The notes: a model not told the origin generated them from the sequence alone. A stretch of DNA of 64,000 bases from Macrothele yani (GCA_039090855.1 CM077010.1:41434905-41498904); one strand, 5' to 3'; shown: positions 1 to 10,248, counted from the stretch's first letter. Numbers and translations: made by a program.

Positions 1-1073
1 CAACGGTCAGTTTCTCTAAGTTGCTTTGAGAAGTGTCGTCGGCGTCGCGGGAAGTGACCAGAAATTTCTATGGTCGAGATGTCCATTAAGCTGAACACCT
101 TTTTCCTCGGCATCCTGTCAAAAAAACAACACAGCAACAACAAAAAAAAACAAAAACAAAAAAAAAAAAACAAAGAAAAGCCGTTAGCTTGGAATGGATG
201 GTGGATTCGGAAAATCCCGTTTTGGTTATCTTGGAAGACATACTCCCGGCTGTTGAAGCAAATCCAACAATCCGCACCTGCAAATTGTCCTGAACTGAGA
301 GTTTTCAAATCCACCGTCGTTAAGAGGACAACTGAATTCTAGCAATATAGGTGTCTCATAAAAAACGCAACAACGGTCAGTTTCTCTAAGTTGCTTTGAG
401 AAGTGTCGTCGGCGTCGCGGGAAGTGACCAGAAATTTCTATGGTCGAGATGTCCATTAAGCTGAACACCTTTTTCCTCGGCATCCTGTCAAAAAAACAAC
501 ACAGCAACAACAAAAAAAAACAAAAACAAAAAAAAAAACAAAGAGAAGCCGTTAGCTTGGAATGGATGGTAGATTCGGAAAATCCCGTTTTGGTTATCTT
601 GGAAGACATACTCCCGGCTGTTGAAGCAAATCCAACAATCCGCACCTGCAAATTGTCCTGAACTGAGAGTTTTCAAATCCACCGTCGTTAAGAGGACAAC
701 TGAATTCTAGCAATATAGGTGTCTCATAAAAAACGCAACAACGGTCAGTTTCTCTAAGTTGCTTTGAGAAGTGTCGTCGGCGTCGCGGGAAGTGACCAGA
801 AATTTCTATGGTCGAGATGTCCATTAAGCTGAACACCTTTTTCCTCGGCATCCTGTCAAAAAAACAACACAGCAACAACAAAAAAAAAAACAAAAACAAA
901 AAAAAAAAAACAAAGAAAAGCCGTTAGCTTGGAATGGATGGTAGATTCGGAAAATCCCGTTTTGGTTATCTTGGAAGACATACTCCCGGCTGTTGAAGCA
1001 AATGCAACAATCCGCACCTGCAAATTGTCCTGAACTGAGAGTTTTCAAATCCACCGTCGTTAACCACCTGCAG
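1..1073. repeat. Three tandem ~368-bp units derived from a mariner transposon
   Basis: Near-identical units begin at 1, 371 and 739; the third runs on into unique mariner sequence near 1063. They differ mainly in the length of an A-rich tract and a few substitutions. Each unit encodes a degenerate piece of a mariner N-terminal region, readable as LVILEDILPAVEANPTIRT, like the ALVEANP segment that follows the DNA-binding part of mariner transposases. The window starts inside the array, so the copy number is a minimum. The short open frames in the units are broken and look non-functional. Confidence 0.85.
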
Positions 1074-1345
1074 AAGCTCGGAAAGATCTACAGACGTTGG
1101 CTCCAAGTTACACATGAAATTGACCCCAGCTCAGACTCAACGACGGATTGACATCTGCAAGAAAATTCTCAATAACTCGTATAAAACTGGGTTCATACAG
1201 CGTATAGTTACTGCGGATATTTGGAAAACAAGGTCATGCTGTGTGTCTGGTGAAATTACGAGAATGTGAACCACTGTGAGCCCATTCCGTATGGCCGTGC
1301 TATCAGCGCCTAAATGCATTCCAAGAAGTTGATCGGATGTACAGG
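739..1345 (+). pseudogene. Mariner-like transposase remnant
   Basis: From the third tandem unit the frame continues into typical mariner sequence: KLTPAQTQRRIDICKKILNN, then a segment like FIQRIVTADIWKTR, which aligns with the family's RIVTGDEKWV catalytic block. The expected D-E-x-W is degraded to D-I-W-K, and stops and frameshifts follow. Nothing recognisable as the second or third catalytic aspartate remains before the Tc1 that starts at 1455. This is a dead fragment. Confidence 0.7.
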
Positions 1346-1601
1346 CAAACGACCGCGCGCGTAAAGGTCATGAAAAGGTATAAATAACACCTGATACTGA
1401 GCTCTGTTAATCAGGGTTATACTTGTTCTTCAGATGGGAAAGGAAGTGGACTTACACTGAAGAGCAATTGGGTTAGAGACAGCTGGCGTTATGCAGATGT
1501 GGCGCTGTGGGCGGCCCTAAAAACGGAAATGACATGACGTGTGCAGCGCTCCGACAATATAAGGAGTGATGCGAAGGGAATCAATAAGAGTCGGACGCAG
1601 T

Positions 1602-2023
1602 ATGGGTAAGACGAAGGATCTAAGCGCATTTGATCATGGGCAAATTGTCGGGACCCGACGAATGGGTCACTCCATCTCGGAAGTCGTGCAGGCAATGGGA
1701 TTTTCACGAGCCACTGTGTCACGGGTGCACCGTGAGTACATCGAATCCGGTAAAACCATCCCTGCAAGGGCCAAATGCCGTGGACAACAGTGTGTGAATG
1801 AGCGAGGTCATCGTCGGCTAGCTCGCATTGTAGCAACGGATAGACGGGCCCCAGTGCAAGAAATCACTCGGCAATTTAACGCTGGTGCACAAAAACGTGT
1901 GAGCAGCTACACCATTCAGAACCATCTCCTCGCTATGGGGTACAGAAGTCATCGTCCCACGAGGGTACCGCTGCTGACCGCACATCACAGGTTGCGGGAA
2001 CATCGCCATTGGACCCTAGACAT
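1602..2023 (+). pseudogene. Tc1 transposase, N-terminal part
   Basis: Starts at the ATG of MGKTKDLSAFDHGQIV, the usual Tc1 N-terminus; an upstream in-frame ATG at 1566 is less likely. The 140 readable residues contain the paired-like helix-turn-helix domain (MGHSISEVVQAMGFSRATVSRVHREY, split here as MGHSISEVVQAM and GFSRATVSRVHREY) and the second HTH up to REHRHWTLD. The frame then stops because of the 4-bp-TSD insertion at 2024. The protein would bind the element's TIRs. Confidence 0.85.
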
Positions 2024-2520
2024 TATAACGAAGTAAATTTCCCCGTTATTTTTATCCGCGCCAGGATTCGAAGCCGGGTCCCCTCATTCCGGAATAAGTT
2101 GCTCTACCAATTGAGCTACGCGGACGTTTTTTCTGACTACTATCTGCCTTTATGTCGTGTGCATCCTGCTGGCAGGTACGTCACATCTCCTGGTACGTTA
2201 CATCATCTCCCCCTTATTATTTTTTTTTTCGAAGTGCTGGAGAAGGGATTCTCTTATTTTTCCTATCTCGCGGTGTGGAAATAACATCACACCATTGCGA
2301 GATTTTGAACGGTCGGGTCATCCGGATAGTTCGGGCGCCATTATAACGAAGTAAATTTCTCCGTTATTTTTATCCGCGCCAGGATTCAAACCCGGGTCCC
2401 CTCATTCCGGAATAAGTTGCTCTACCAATTGAGCTACGCGGACGTTTGTTCTGACTACTATCTGCCTTTATGTCGTGTGCGTCCTTCTGGCAGGTACGTC
2501 ACATCTCCTGGTACGTTACA
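2024..2520 (-). mobile_element. LTR mini-retroelement (TRIM-like) with tRNA-like LTRs, copy 1
   Basis: Two direct repeats of exactly 179 bp (2024-2202 and 2342-2520) differ at about six positions and flank a 139-bp core without an ORF. The element reads on the minus strand. The LTR begins TGTAACG and ends CGTTATA. One base inside the 5' LTR lies TGGCGCCCGAAC (complement of 2329-2340), the classical primer-binding site for the lysine tRNA 3' end. A tract AAGGGGGAGA sits 3 nt before the 3' LTR (complement of 2206-2215). The 4-bp duplication ACAT flanks both sides (2020-2023, 2521-2524), and the host Tc1 frame resumes after it. Each LTR holds a tRNA-like sequence with A and B boxes. LTR, PBS, purine tract and TSD together make a TRIM the best fit; a dimeric SINE is the alternative. 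Confidence 0.85.
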
Positions 2521-3072
2521 ACATGTGGAAGATGCGAGTACGGCTCAAACCACATGAAGCGATGGATCATTCTTACCAGCAGGGTACTCTTCAAGCTGGT
2601 GGGGGCGGCCTTCTCGTCTGGGAACTGTTTACGTGGACTGAAATGGAACCCCTGGTACGTGTGACATCGTCCCTCATAGGTCAACGTTACCGGGATATCC
2701 TGGACGACCATTTGCTCCCGTTTGTGCGTCTTCAACATCCCACTGGGGACCTCATCCTGCAACAAGACAATGCACCGTGCCATCGCTCCCGAACTGTATT
2801 CGAATGGTTGGATGAACACTCCACCGACGTGACCTCGCTTCCTTGGCCAGCTAGGTCACCTGACCTCAATCCCATCGAGCACATCTGGGATGCCATTGAG
2901 AGAGATGTTCGAGGCTCTGACCTCCCTCCATGAAATCTTCGTGAACTGTAGGAGTTTGTTAATGGGTCGTGGATCCGTATGGCTTCCCAACGCTTCCGGC
3001 GTCTTGTCGAGTCCATGCCGAGACGAATCGCCGCCGTCATCAGGACGAAAGGTGGTGCTACACGTTACTAGA
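2521..3072 (+). pseudogene. Tc1 transposase, C-terminal catalytic part
   Basis: Continues the frame broken at 2023, with about 20 residues around the first catalytic aspartate deleted (LDMWKM joins almost directly to RVRLKPHEAMD). It then reads as a normal Tc1 catalytic domain: LQQDNAPCHRSRT with the second aspartate, and WPARSPDLNPIEHIW with the glutamate, the DD34E spacing. The readable frame stops at 2933; further C-terminal residues (ESMPRRI-like) are recognisable in a shifted frame to about 3070. The missing first aspartate alone makes it inactive. Confidence 0.85.
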
Positions 3073-3124
3073 CAGGTATCTCTAATTCGATTGCTCTTCA
3101 GTGTAAGTGAGTTTGACAAATGAC

Positions 3125-4095
3125 AAATTTTAGTGGCCAGACGACTGAGTCACAGCATTTCCGAGACAGCAAGACTTGTGGGGTGTTCATTGTCAGCAAT
3201 GGTTAGTACCTTCAAAAAGTGGTCCGAAGAGGATGAAATCCGCACGAACTGCAGAGCAAGGTGTGGGCCGACCACGGCTCATTGATTCCAGATGTGAGCG
3301 AAGGCTCTCCCGCATGGTACGAGCCAACAGAATGGGTATTGCGTCATAACACACAGTACGTCGAGGTGACGGGAGTGATGTGTCACAACAAAAAGTATGT
3401 CGAACCCTGATAAAAATGGGGCTGCGTCGCATCAGGCCGGGTATGTGAGCGTTGTTTACCTAGGGAAGTGTTGGTATCAGGATGCACTGTGGGACGAAAA
3501 CTAGCCGATGCAGGATGTATAATGATTCGGAAAGTGTTCTGCTGGGAAACCCTGGTTCCAGGCAATCTGTACAGGGAACTATGAACTATGACGTCTACCA
3601 TCTACCCAAACATAATTGCAGAACAGGTACATACTTTCATGGCAACGGTATTCGTCCCCTGATAGTACCTTCTTTCAGGTAACTATGACGTCTACCATCT
3701 AATCAAACATCACTGCTGAACAGGTACATCCTTTCACGGCAACGGTATTCCCCTCTAGTAGCGCCATCTATCAGCAGCATAATGCGTCATAGCACACTGC
3801 CCGGATTGTTCGAAAATGGTTCGCGGAACATGAGAAAGACTTCCAGGTATTGGCGTACCCTCCACTTTCCCCAGACATTAATCCAATCGAGCATATGAGG
3901 TTTGTGTTGGAACAGAAAATCTACTTGCGGCGGCTCAATCACGTAACTTACAAGAGTTAAAGGAACGTGCTGGTACCAGATACCGGGAGACACTCTTAAA
4001 AATCTTGGAGCGTTTATCCCTCTCCTGGTAGGAGTTAGTTTTAGCGGCATGTGGAGGATCAACATCATGTTAAGCAGGTGGTTATAATGTTTTGG
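3125..4095 (+). pseudogene. Second Tc1-type transposase remnant with internal duplication
   Basis: The left part (3130-3430) gives the N-terminal HTH segment SHSISETARLVGCSLSAMV with frameshifts. The right part (about 3790-4090) gives ARIVRKWFAEHEKDFQVLAY and SPDINPIEHM, the third catalytic block. Between them most of the catalytic core is lost. A 97-bp stretch (from 3584) that encodes the conserved Y-x-N-I-x-A-E-Q-V-H segment is duplicated in tandem (second copy from 3681). The 3' edge is cut by an LTR mini-element. Confidence 0.7.
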
Positions 4096-4099
4096 CTGT

Positions 4100-4526
4100 T
4101 GTGAAAATACAAGTTTGTCTGTGACGGAGCTCGAAACAGAGCCTTCTCCCTTTGGAGTAAGTTGCTGTCCCAACTAAGCCACACGGACGGGATGTACCAT
4201 GCAGATTTGCCGTCTTGACACGTGATTCACCATTTGTAGTACTTCACATAATCTCCCTCTTAGTTTTGTCTTTTTATTTGAAGCGAAGAAGGAAGTTTTT
4301 CTTCAATTCAAGACGATGCGTGAAACAAATATCACATATTTTTCGAAGAATTCAACGGCCAGTAGATCCATTTTTACGTTCGGGCGCCAATGTGAGAACA
4401 CACGTTTGTCCGTGACGGTGCTTCTCACTCTGGAGTAAGTTGTTCTCCCAACTAAGTCACACTGACGGGATGTACCGCTGCAGATTTGTCTTCTTGACAC
4501 GTGATTCACCTTTGTAGTGCGTCACA
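4100..4526 (-). mobile_element. LTR mini-retroelement (TRIM-like), copy 2, divergent subfamily
   Basis: Left LTR 4100-4248 and right LTR 4391-4526 (the latter has a small deletion) flank a 142-bp core. On the minus strand the LTR reads TGTGAAGTAC ... CTCACA, i.e. canonical TG...CA ends. The primer-binding site TGGCGCCCGAAC (complement of 4378-4389) again sits one base inside the 5' LTR, and GAGGGAGATTA precedes the 3' LTR. The tRNA-like portion is more decayed than in copy 1. Flanking tetramers (CTGT and CCCT) do not match, so the insertion is old or one flank has been lost. Confidence 0.75.
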
Positions 4527-5665
4527 CCCTTCTGTCTATGCTACATGGAAAGCACCACGTAATTCTACCGGTGTGATAATCCCCAGGTGAGGCCTGCATC
4601 GTTTATTTTTCTTTGGTGTGTAACGATCGGGTCGAGCTTATATGAAATTGCTAATTTTGAGCCACTTGTTCGAGGGAAGGGAAAGGAGTAGCGCTATGGG
4701 GACAAACGAACCACCCATGACTCATTTGGGACTGACTCCCAAGGGGTTCTGGCAAATCAACCTTTACCCAGAAGCCCTTTCTCCTCGGATGCCCATGTTT
4801 TCTTTATCAGCGACGCCACGCTACACGTATTTGAAGCACTGAATCAAAATAAAACGTTTGGGTTGCTAGCACGAAGTGATTAGATAAGCTGATATCACCG
4901 ATTATAATAATAAACCTCTCCGGGAGATTATTCTCAAAAGCATTTTTTTCTGCAGTTTAGGATGGTAACATATTCCAGTAAGAAAACCTTGCTGAAGCAC
5001 ATTTTATGGAGAGTCATAGTGATAATTATCTTACATTACCTTAACGGTCTCTATGATTTGGTGAAAGCATGCTTATGTAAAGAACTGATTGGAATGCTGA
5101 GTGGGCATATTAATTCAGGCATTCTAATCAAATACTATCGCTCAGAGTGAAACAACATGAACTGCCTATTCTCGTGGCCAAGCACCCAATCTTGTTATGT
5201 ACTCGCAAATGGCATGACAGCAGGTGGAATAAGTCTGACACACACAGATTTCAGCAACACCGGAGAGAAATGCAGAGCAAATTAGGGGAATCTTTCTGGT
5301 TCTAATTTCACGCAAGTCTGATCACGCAGAAGAAAATTGCGGTTCTCTTTCGTTTCGCCCACCTGGTTAATGATGCAGCCGGCGATATAGATACAATGAG
5401 CCTTTCTGGCGCCGCTAGCAGTGGATGCCGTGTATTTCATATCATAACGATCTGATCACATTGACTCAAATTACAACTCTTTTTAGCAATTAGATGAGAT
5501 CGTTTTGGGTTATCAGGTCTGACTACATCTCGCCTGATGGACAACTGCAATCATTAAACGCGATGCCAACGGTACAGCAGATCAAATCAACGACGCAAGC
5601 TTTTCGTTTAATGGGAAATCAAAAACAAACTCCATATATTTTTGGCAAGTCTTCTGGGATGTAGA
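4527..5665. other. Spacer without recognisable gene
   Basis: About 1.1 kb of mixed-composition DNA. Short open frames at 4642-4842 and 4962-5150 have no motif I recognise and no coding context. No clear repeat structure was seen. Confidence 0.5.
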
Positions 5666-5807
5666 CAGTGGTGGCCAAAATTGTGGACACATTTTGAAAA
5701 TTTCATGTTTTAAAAATTTGCAGGCATATAGGAAATATTATGTTTCACTAAATGCAAATGTTTATATATCAATTGAAAAAAAAATTTAATGCTGGATTCA
5801 ATACAAA

Positions 5808-6332
5808 CAAGTTAGTAAAATCATGCAATGCATTGATTATGATACGCATTGGTTGATGTGCGAAAGCTTGGAAACGCTTATGTGCTTATTTCCTACGCCA
5901 ATAAATCGGATCACTACTTAATTGGTGTACTGTTCCTCGTTATAAATCATTACTCCAGTTATGAGGATAATGGCTGTGGAATAAACCTCGCTCCTGTGCC
6001 CTGACCTTTGATCCCATTTCGATAATATTCAGCAGAACTGGTTCAGTGTACCCACGAAACAACATACTAAAGTTTTGTCGCAATCAAAGCATTTTTATGT
6101 AAATTATGACGCATAAGGGTGATGGAATGGATCCCGCTCCTATGTCCTGACCTTTGATCCCATTTCGCCCATTCTCAATTGAGTTCGTCCCAAGGTGGTC
6201 TCCTTCCACATACTAAAGTTTCATAGAAATCGAACCATTTTTACACGAGTTATCGTGAGGACGGACAGACAGACAGACGTACAAAGCTGGAGCATGTACG
6301 TTTCTTCAATCTACGGTTGGAAAGCGTAAAAA
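5808..6332 (+). repeat. DR1-type monomeric repeat, copy G1
   Basis: Starts at AAGTTAGTAAAATCATGC and ends at GGTTGGAAAGCGTAAAAAA after a (GGACAGAC)n run. It is built from degenerate monomers of roughly 130-145 bp, each carrying TGACCTTTGAYCCC (5998 and 6149 here), the reverse of a DR1 nuclear-receptor half-site pair. The same architecture recurs at 8283, 13236 (inverted) and 39755. No coding potential was seen. Confidence 0.75.
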
Positions 6333-6479
6333 ATAGAATTCAAATATTTGTAGTGAGAAAAAATGTATGCTGCGGATACTGCAATCATGATAAATCTACA
6401 CTACAATCCCACAAAATATCAAATACGAATGCAATGTACTATCAGTATTTAGCAGGGTAGCGTTTATTATTTAAAACAA

Positions 6480-7330
6480 TAGCACAGCGACGTCTCATTG
6501 AGCCAACAAGTGTTTGAAGCTCTGACTTAGCTATTACTTGGTGCCAGGAAGCAATTATAGCCTCAAATAATTGCCTTTTATTTGATGGACGCCTCATTCG
6601 TACAAGGTTTTAAAAGGTGCCACACATTTTATGTCGGGTTCAGGTCAGGGCTGTTTCCTCGCATGGTCAACAATGGAATGCCTTTTGCTGTGAACCACTG
6701 TTTGCATATTTGTGCTGTGTGGCAGGAAGCTGAATCCTCCTGAAAAAGAAATAGTGCATTGTTGGGAAAGAAATCCCTGATGGAAGGTAGCAGTTTTGTT
6801 TCCAGGATGGTGTTAATGTATTTTCTTGCGTTCAGCGTGCGTTCGATTACATGAAGGTAGCCAATACCATTTGCTGCCATACATGCCCAAATCATAACGC
6901 TTGTTAGGTGCTTTACATTTGCCTCCATGCAATCAGGATGTAGATCTTCTCCCACTCGACGTCTCACATATTTACTCCCATCAGTACCAAATAAGGATAT
7001 TTTACTTTCGTCACTCCAGATAATTTTCTTCTACCTCTCTTCTGTCCATTCAATGTGTTCTTTGCCCACTGCAGTCGTTTCTTGCACTGCTGTAGATTCA
7101 GATATGGTCTTTTTTCTCGGAATCCTACCACTTAGTACCATATCTGTTAGTCTTCTCCCTATCGCTCTTGAGCTCACAGAAACACGAGTACCACCCAGTT
7201 AACTTCTGATGGCCTCAGATAAAATTCTTCTGTTCTTGAGACACAGCCTTTTTATTGTTCTGCCATTCATCAACAGATTTTGTGCACTTTTTTCGGTCTT
7301 TTTCTGCTTCGGTTTTGAATTACTTTGTTT
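6480..7330 (-). pseudogene. Tc1-like transposase remnant (DDE)
   Basis: On the minus strand, IIWSDESKISLFGTDGS (first catalytic D, around 6970-7030) leads in frame to an uninterrupted 112-residue stretch at 6629-6967. That stretch contains VMIWACMAANGIGYLHVIE, LFQEDSASCHTAQ (second D) and SPDLNPT. The codon after NPT, where the catalytic glutamate should be, is TAA. Recognisable C-terminal sequence follows to about 6480, and an HTH-region remnant lies at 7200-7330. Stops elsewhere confirm decay. Confidence 0.8.
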
Positions 7331-7884
7331 TCTGATAACGTAAACACAACTTTCGTATTCTAATCAAATACTATCTCAAAACTGACTTCCGCCAACTTCC
7401 AACTTGACACATATGATGTATCGCAGCTACTGCCATTTGATTGGTCCCCAGAACAAGGACTGTGATTGACCAGTAAGGTTAGCACTCACATTCCGTTTCT
7501 TAACCGAATCACACCTGTATTTGTTTTTTAGACTAACGTAAGCATAACTTTCAGATATTTGAATTATGTTTCTTTGTATTGTATTGAGCATCAAATTCTC
7601 TTCCAATTGATATATACACATTTGCATTTAGCGAAATTATCATTTCCTGTAAGCTTGCAAAACATGAAATTTTCATAAAGTGTCCACAATTTTGGCCACC
7701 ACTGTAATGTGTGTCAAACATTCTTTTCTCTTTGCATCAAGATGTCAGAGTGCAATTTTTTTCTGTTAGATAGGGGAGTTATTTCTAAATTGTTGATCCC
7801 GATCTTATAAGCAGCCACACCAAGTTATAAAACAATTAATTCTTCATGAATGAAATACGGGATTACACCATATAATACAAATTT

Positions 7885-8283
7885 TGAAGATTGACAGTCC
7901 GTTTTCTGGTGTAAATATGACAAGGATGATAAGTCAGATAATATCCAAAAAACTTGGAAATTTCGTCATCCTACAACGGGTATCGAACCCGCGTCTCCCA
8001 GATAGCACCCGGCTATGCCTGGGTAGAGAGACTAGCTCTTTCCCATCATGCCTCAGGTCATGGAGCAAGGAATAAAGAACCAGAAGGGTGCGCTTATGAC
8101 CAGTGAAAGTTTAATGGCAGCTTATGACCAGTGAAAGTTTTATTGCAGCTTATGACCAGTGAAAGTTCATAGCATTCCCGGGCGCTATCTGAGAGACGCG
8201 TATTCCATTCCTGCTCCAAGACGACGAAATTTTCAAAATTTGGGATATTATCTGAAATACCATCCTTGCATATTTACACCAAA
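7885..8283. repeat. Head-to-head inverted pair of tRNA-like repeat C
   Basis: The minus-strand arm (about 7885-8015) and plus-strand arm (about 8170-8283) are inverted copies of one unit. That unit is a tRNA-like T-arm (GGGTTCGATACCCG-type), then a tail reading GACGACGAAATTTTC and GATATTATCTGACTTA. The tail recurs at 33180-33290 and 61430-61515. Between the arms lies an 80-bp piece (8026-8105) shared with 9062-9140 and a short 31-bp tandem repeat of GCTTATGACCAGTGAAAGTTT (three copies, 8092-8168). Confidence 0.6.
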
Positions 8284-8722
8284 CAAATTAATAAAATCAT
8301 GCAATGCATTGATTATGATACGCTTTCCAACAAACCAGAAATCATTACTCAAGTTATGAGGATAATGGCTGTGGAATAAATCTCGCTCCTGTGCCCTGAC
8401 CTTTGACCCCATTTCGATGATATTCAACAGAATCGATTAAGCAAATGATGAAGTTTAGTCGCAATCGAAACATTTTTACGTAAGTTATGACGCATAAGGG
8501 CGATGGAATGGATCCCTGCTATGTCCTGAACTTTGATCCCCTTTCGTCTATTTTCAGTAGGGTTTTTCCCCAGGTTGTTTCCTATCACGTACTAAAATTT
8601 CATCGAAATCGAGCCATTTTTACGCGAGTTAACGTGAGGACGGACGGACGGACGGACAGACGGAGGGAAAAAGCTGGAGCATATATGCTTCTTCAACCTA
8701 CGGTTCGAAAGCGTAAAAAAGG
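8283..8722 (+). repeat. DR1-type monomeric repeat, copy G2
   Basis: Same head (AATAAAATCATGCAATGCATTG), same monomers and same tail, with a (GGAC)n run near 8635-8660 and CGAAAGCGTAAAAAA at the end. TGACCTTTGACCCC occurs at about 8396 and a mutated version at 8528. Confidence 0.75.
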
Positions 8723-9426
8723 GGTTGTCATCTTCAAAGTTTAATTCTTATTTAACCCTTTAGCTGGCTGGAACGAATTACTCGGGATTGGCAAATTGGT
8801 CTGAAATCAGCTCGAACGAATATATTCGCTGTCTAAGGAGTGAGCCGAACGTCGCTGAAATCACTGAATCTGCGCATCAGAAAGCCATGCTTTCTCCTTA
8901 GCTTTGTTATTCGAGTGGTCATTTAAGGGGTGATGATTGAAATTAATCTTTTCTGACTGATTACCTGATGAAATAGCTATAACAGTAGTACAAACCTAAG
9001 AAAGGAAAGATAAGATGTTAGTGTCACTTGCTTCTATCCAGTGGCATGATGTCCCTGTCAGGGAGACTAGCTCTTTCCCATCATGCCTTAGGTCATGGAG
9101 CAAGGAATAAAGAACCAGAAGGGAGCGCTTATCATCAGTGAGAAGTTTATGGCCGGTGTTGCTTAGATGAGACGGAGAAAGGAATTGTGTTTTGTCGTGA
9201 GTTTCATAAACCCCTGTCGCTACGCGAACATTTCTGTTTAGGAAGAGCAGAAAATTTTGTGCACCATTAAGTTCAGGCGCATTTGCCATTTGGAGGGTTA
9301 AATGATCTTTCTTATTGTATTGTTTGTCGTGCTTCGCAATTATGCAGCAAGTTTCATGTTTCGATAGGTATGCACGCAGTTTCATTTTCCATACAACTCT
9401 GCTTCATTTTGATAAGATTGAGCAAA
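8723..9426. other. Spacer
   Basis: No gene recognised. It contains the second copy (9062-9140) of the sequence also present at 8026-8105, suggesting a dispersed repeat. The minus-strand open frame 8996-9385 has no recognisable domain. Confidence 0.45.
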
Positions 9427-9526
9427 GGTTCCCAGGCCGTCACCCTCCCAAGTACTGACCGTACCCGAAGCTGCTTAACTTTGGTGATCAGCAGTACTGT
9501 TCGGAAATTTGTGCTGGTATCCTAGC
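9427..9526 (-). pseudogene. 5S rRNA-like sequence
   Basis: The minus strand reads as the internal part of an animal 5S rRNA: GATCACCAAAGTTAAGCAGC, TTCGGGTACGGTCAGTACTT, then GGGAGGGTGACGGCCTGGG. This covers the internal control region (A box, intermediate element, C box). The 5' third is more diverged and the extreme 3' end is lost. About 100 of 120 nt are alignable. It could be a dispersed 5S pseudogene or the head of a 5S-derived SINE; no A-tail is obvious. Confidence 0.75.
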
Positions 9527-10001
9527 TTAAAAAATTGATTTCCTTTTCAGCACTGTCTTCGTGTGAATCAGGTTTTTCAGCAGATGTCGCTTTAAACAGC
9601 AAACTATATCACAAATACCGGCAGAACGTAGACCCAGCTTGCCAGTCTCGTAGATTGTGCCCACATTATGAAAACCAATCATTCTCATCTTTCTTTCTCT
9701 CTCAAACATTAACTTCGAAAATTTTTTTAAATGTAAAACAGTTTTATTTGCTACTTATTTTTATTGTGTTAAGGTCGTCATGCTGCATTTATCACCTACT
9801 TAAGTGTCATAAAGTCATAATGTACTTTTTTTCCGGGAACGCCCAATTTTTTGGCTACTTCCAAAATTTTAAAACGTATGAATGTTGGCCGCAAGCCGAA
9901 TTAAGAACCGGTGGCATGGAAGAAAGCATTGTCCAAATCCATTTGAAATTTCCCACTTTTCAGAACTGACAATGCTTTCCTGCAAAGAGAAGAGAATGTT
10001 C
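9527..10001. other. Spacer
   Basis: AT-rich sequence with a 144-codon open frame (9535-9969) that lacks any motif, has low-complexity composition and resembles nothing I know. Treated as non-coding. Confidence 0.45.
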
Positions 10002-10014
10002 GAAACTATTATCT

Positions 10015-10217
10015 GCCGCCCCGGTGGCGCAGTGGTCTAAGCGATGGCCTCTGATCATTCGTCCGAACGGGGTCCGGGTTCGAATCCCGGTGAGGCATGG
10101 ATGTTGTGTTTGTCTTACGGCACTGGCTCTCTCCCTTCCCTGGAACCAGTGGCCCTAAATTAGGGACGGGCGACTGCTTATAGCCCATTGAGTTGCTCAC
10201 GGTGGTCGTTAAACCTA

Positions 10218-10248
<31 letters not shown>
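10015..10248 (+). repeat. SINE-A, full length (type copy)
   Basis: A tRNA-derived head carries an A box (TGGCGCAGTGG) and a perfect B box (GGTTCGAATCC). A ~130-bp body of non-tRNA sequence follows (TCTTACGGCACTGGCTCTC ... GTGGTCGTTAAACC), then an A-tail of about 27. Flanked by a 13-bp duplication GAAACTATTATCT (10002-10014, 10249-10261), proving LINE-mediated insertion. At least 14 copies in this window share this structure; no protein is encoded. Confidence 0.93.

Larger units (their letters stand above)
1455..3103 (+). mobile_element. Tc1-type transposon interrupted by an LTR mini-element
   Basis: Ends are inverted copies of CACTGAAGAGCAAT flanked by TA on both sides (TA at 1453-1454 and 3104-3105), as expected for Tc1/mariner insertion. 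The interior holds a split transposase pseudogene and a complete 497-bp insertion at 2024-2520. Without the insertion the element is about 1.15 kb, shorter than a typical 1.6-kb Tc1, because part of the transposase centre is missing. Confidence 0.85.
5666..7704 (-). mobile_element. Tc1-like transposon with ~45-bp imperfect TIRs
   Basis: The ends are inverted copies of CAGTGGTGGCCAAAATTGTG at 5666 and 7704; the similarity continues about 45 bp inward (ACATGAAATTTT is shared). A TA follows the right end; the left end has TAGA, suggesting a small change at the left target. The element carries a minus-strand transposase remnant and a nested multi-monomer repeat at about 5808-6332. Confidence 0.85.

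Noticed and set aside
2024..2520. Functional tRNA genes
   Set aside because: Acceptor and T arms are good, but the anticodon arm cannot form a normal 5-bp stem and 7-base loop, and the units sit inside repeated LTRs.
4096..4530. 4-bp TSD for LTR mini-element copy 2
   Set aside because: Flanking tetramers CTGT and CCCT do not match, so no TSD is claimed.
9535..9969. 144-codon open frame
   Set aside because: Low-complexity hydrophobic and aromatic composition in AT-rich DNA, and no recognised domain.
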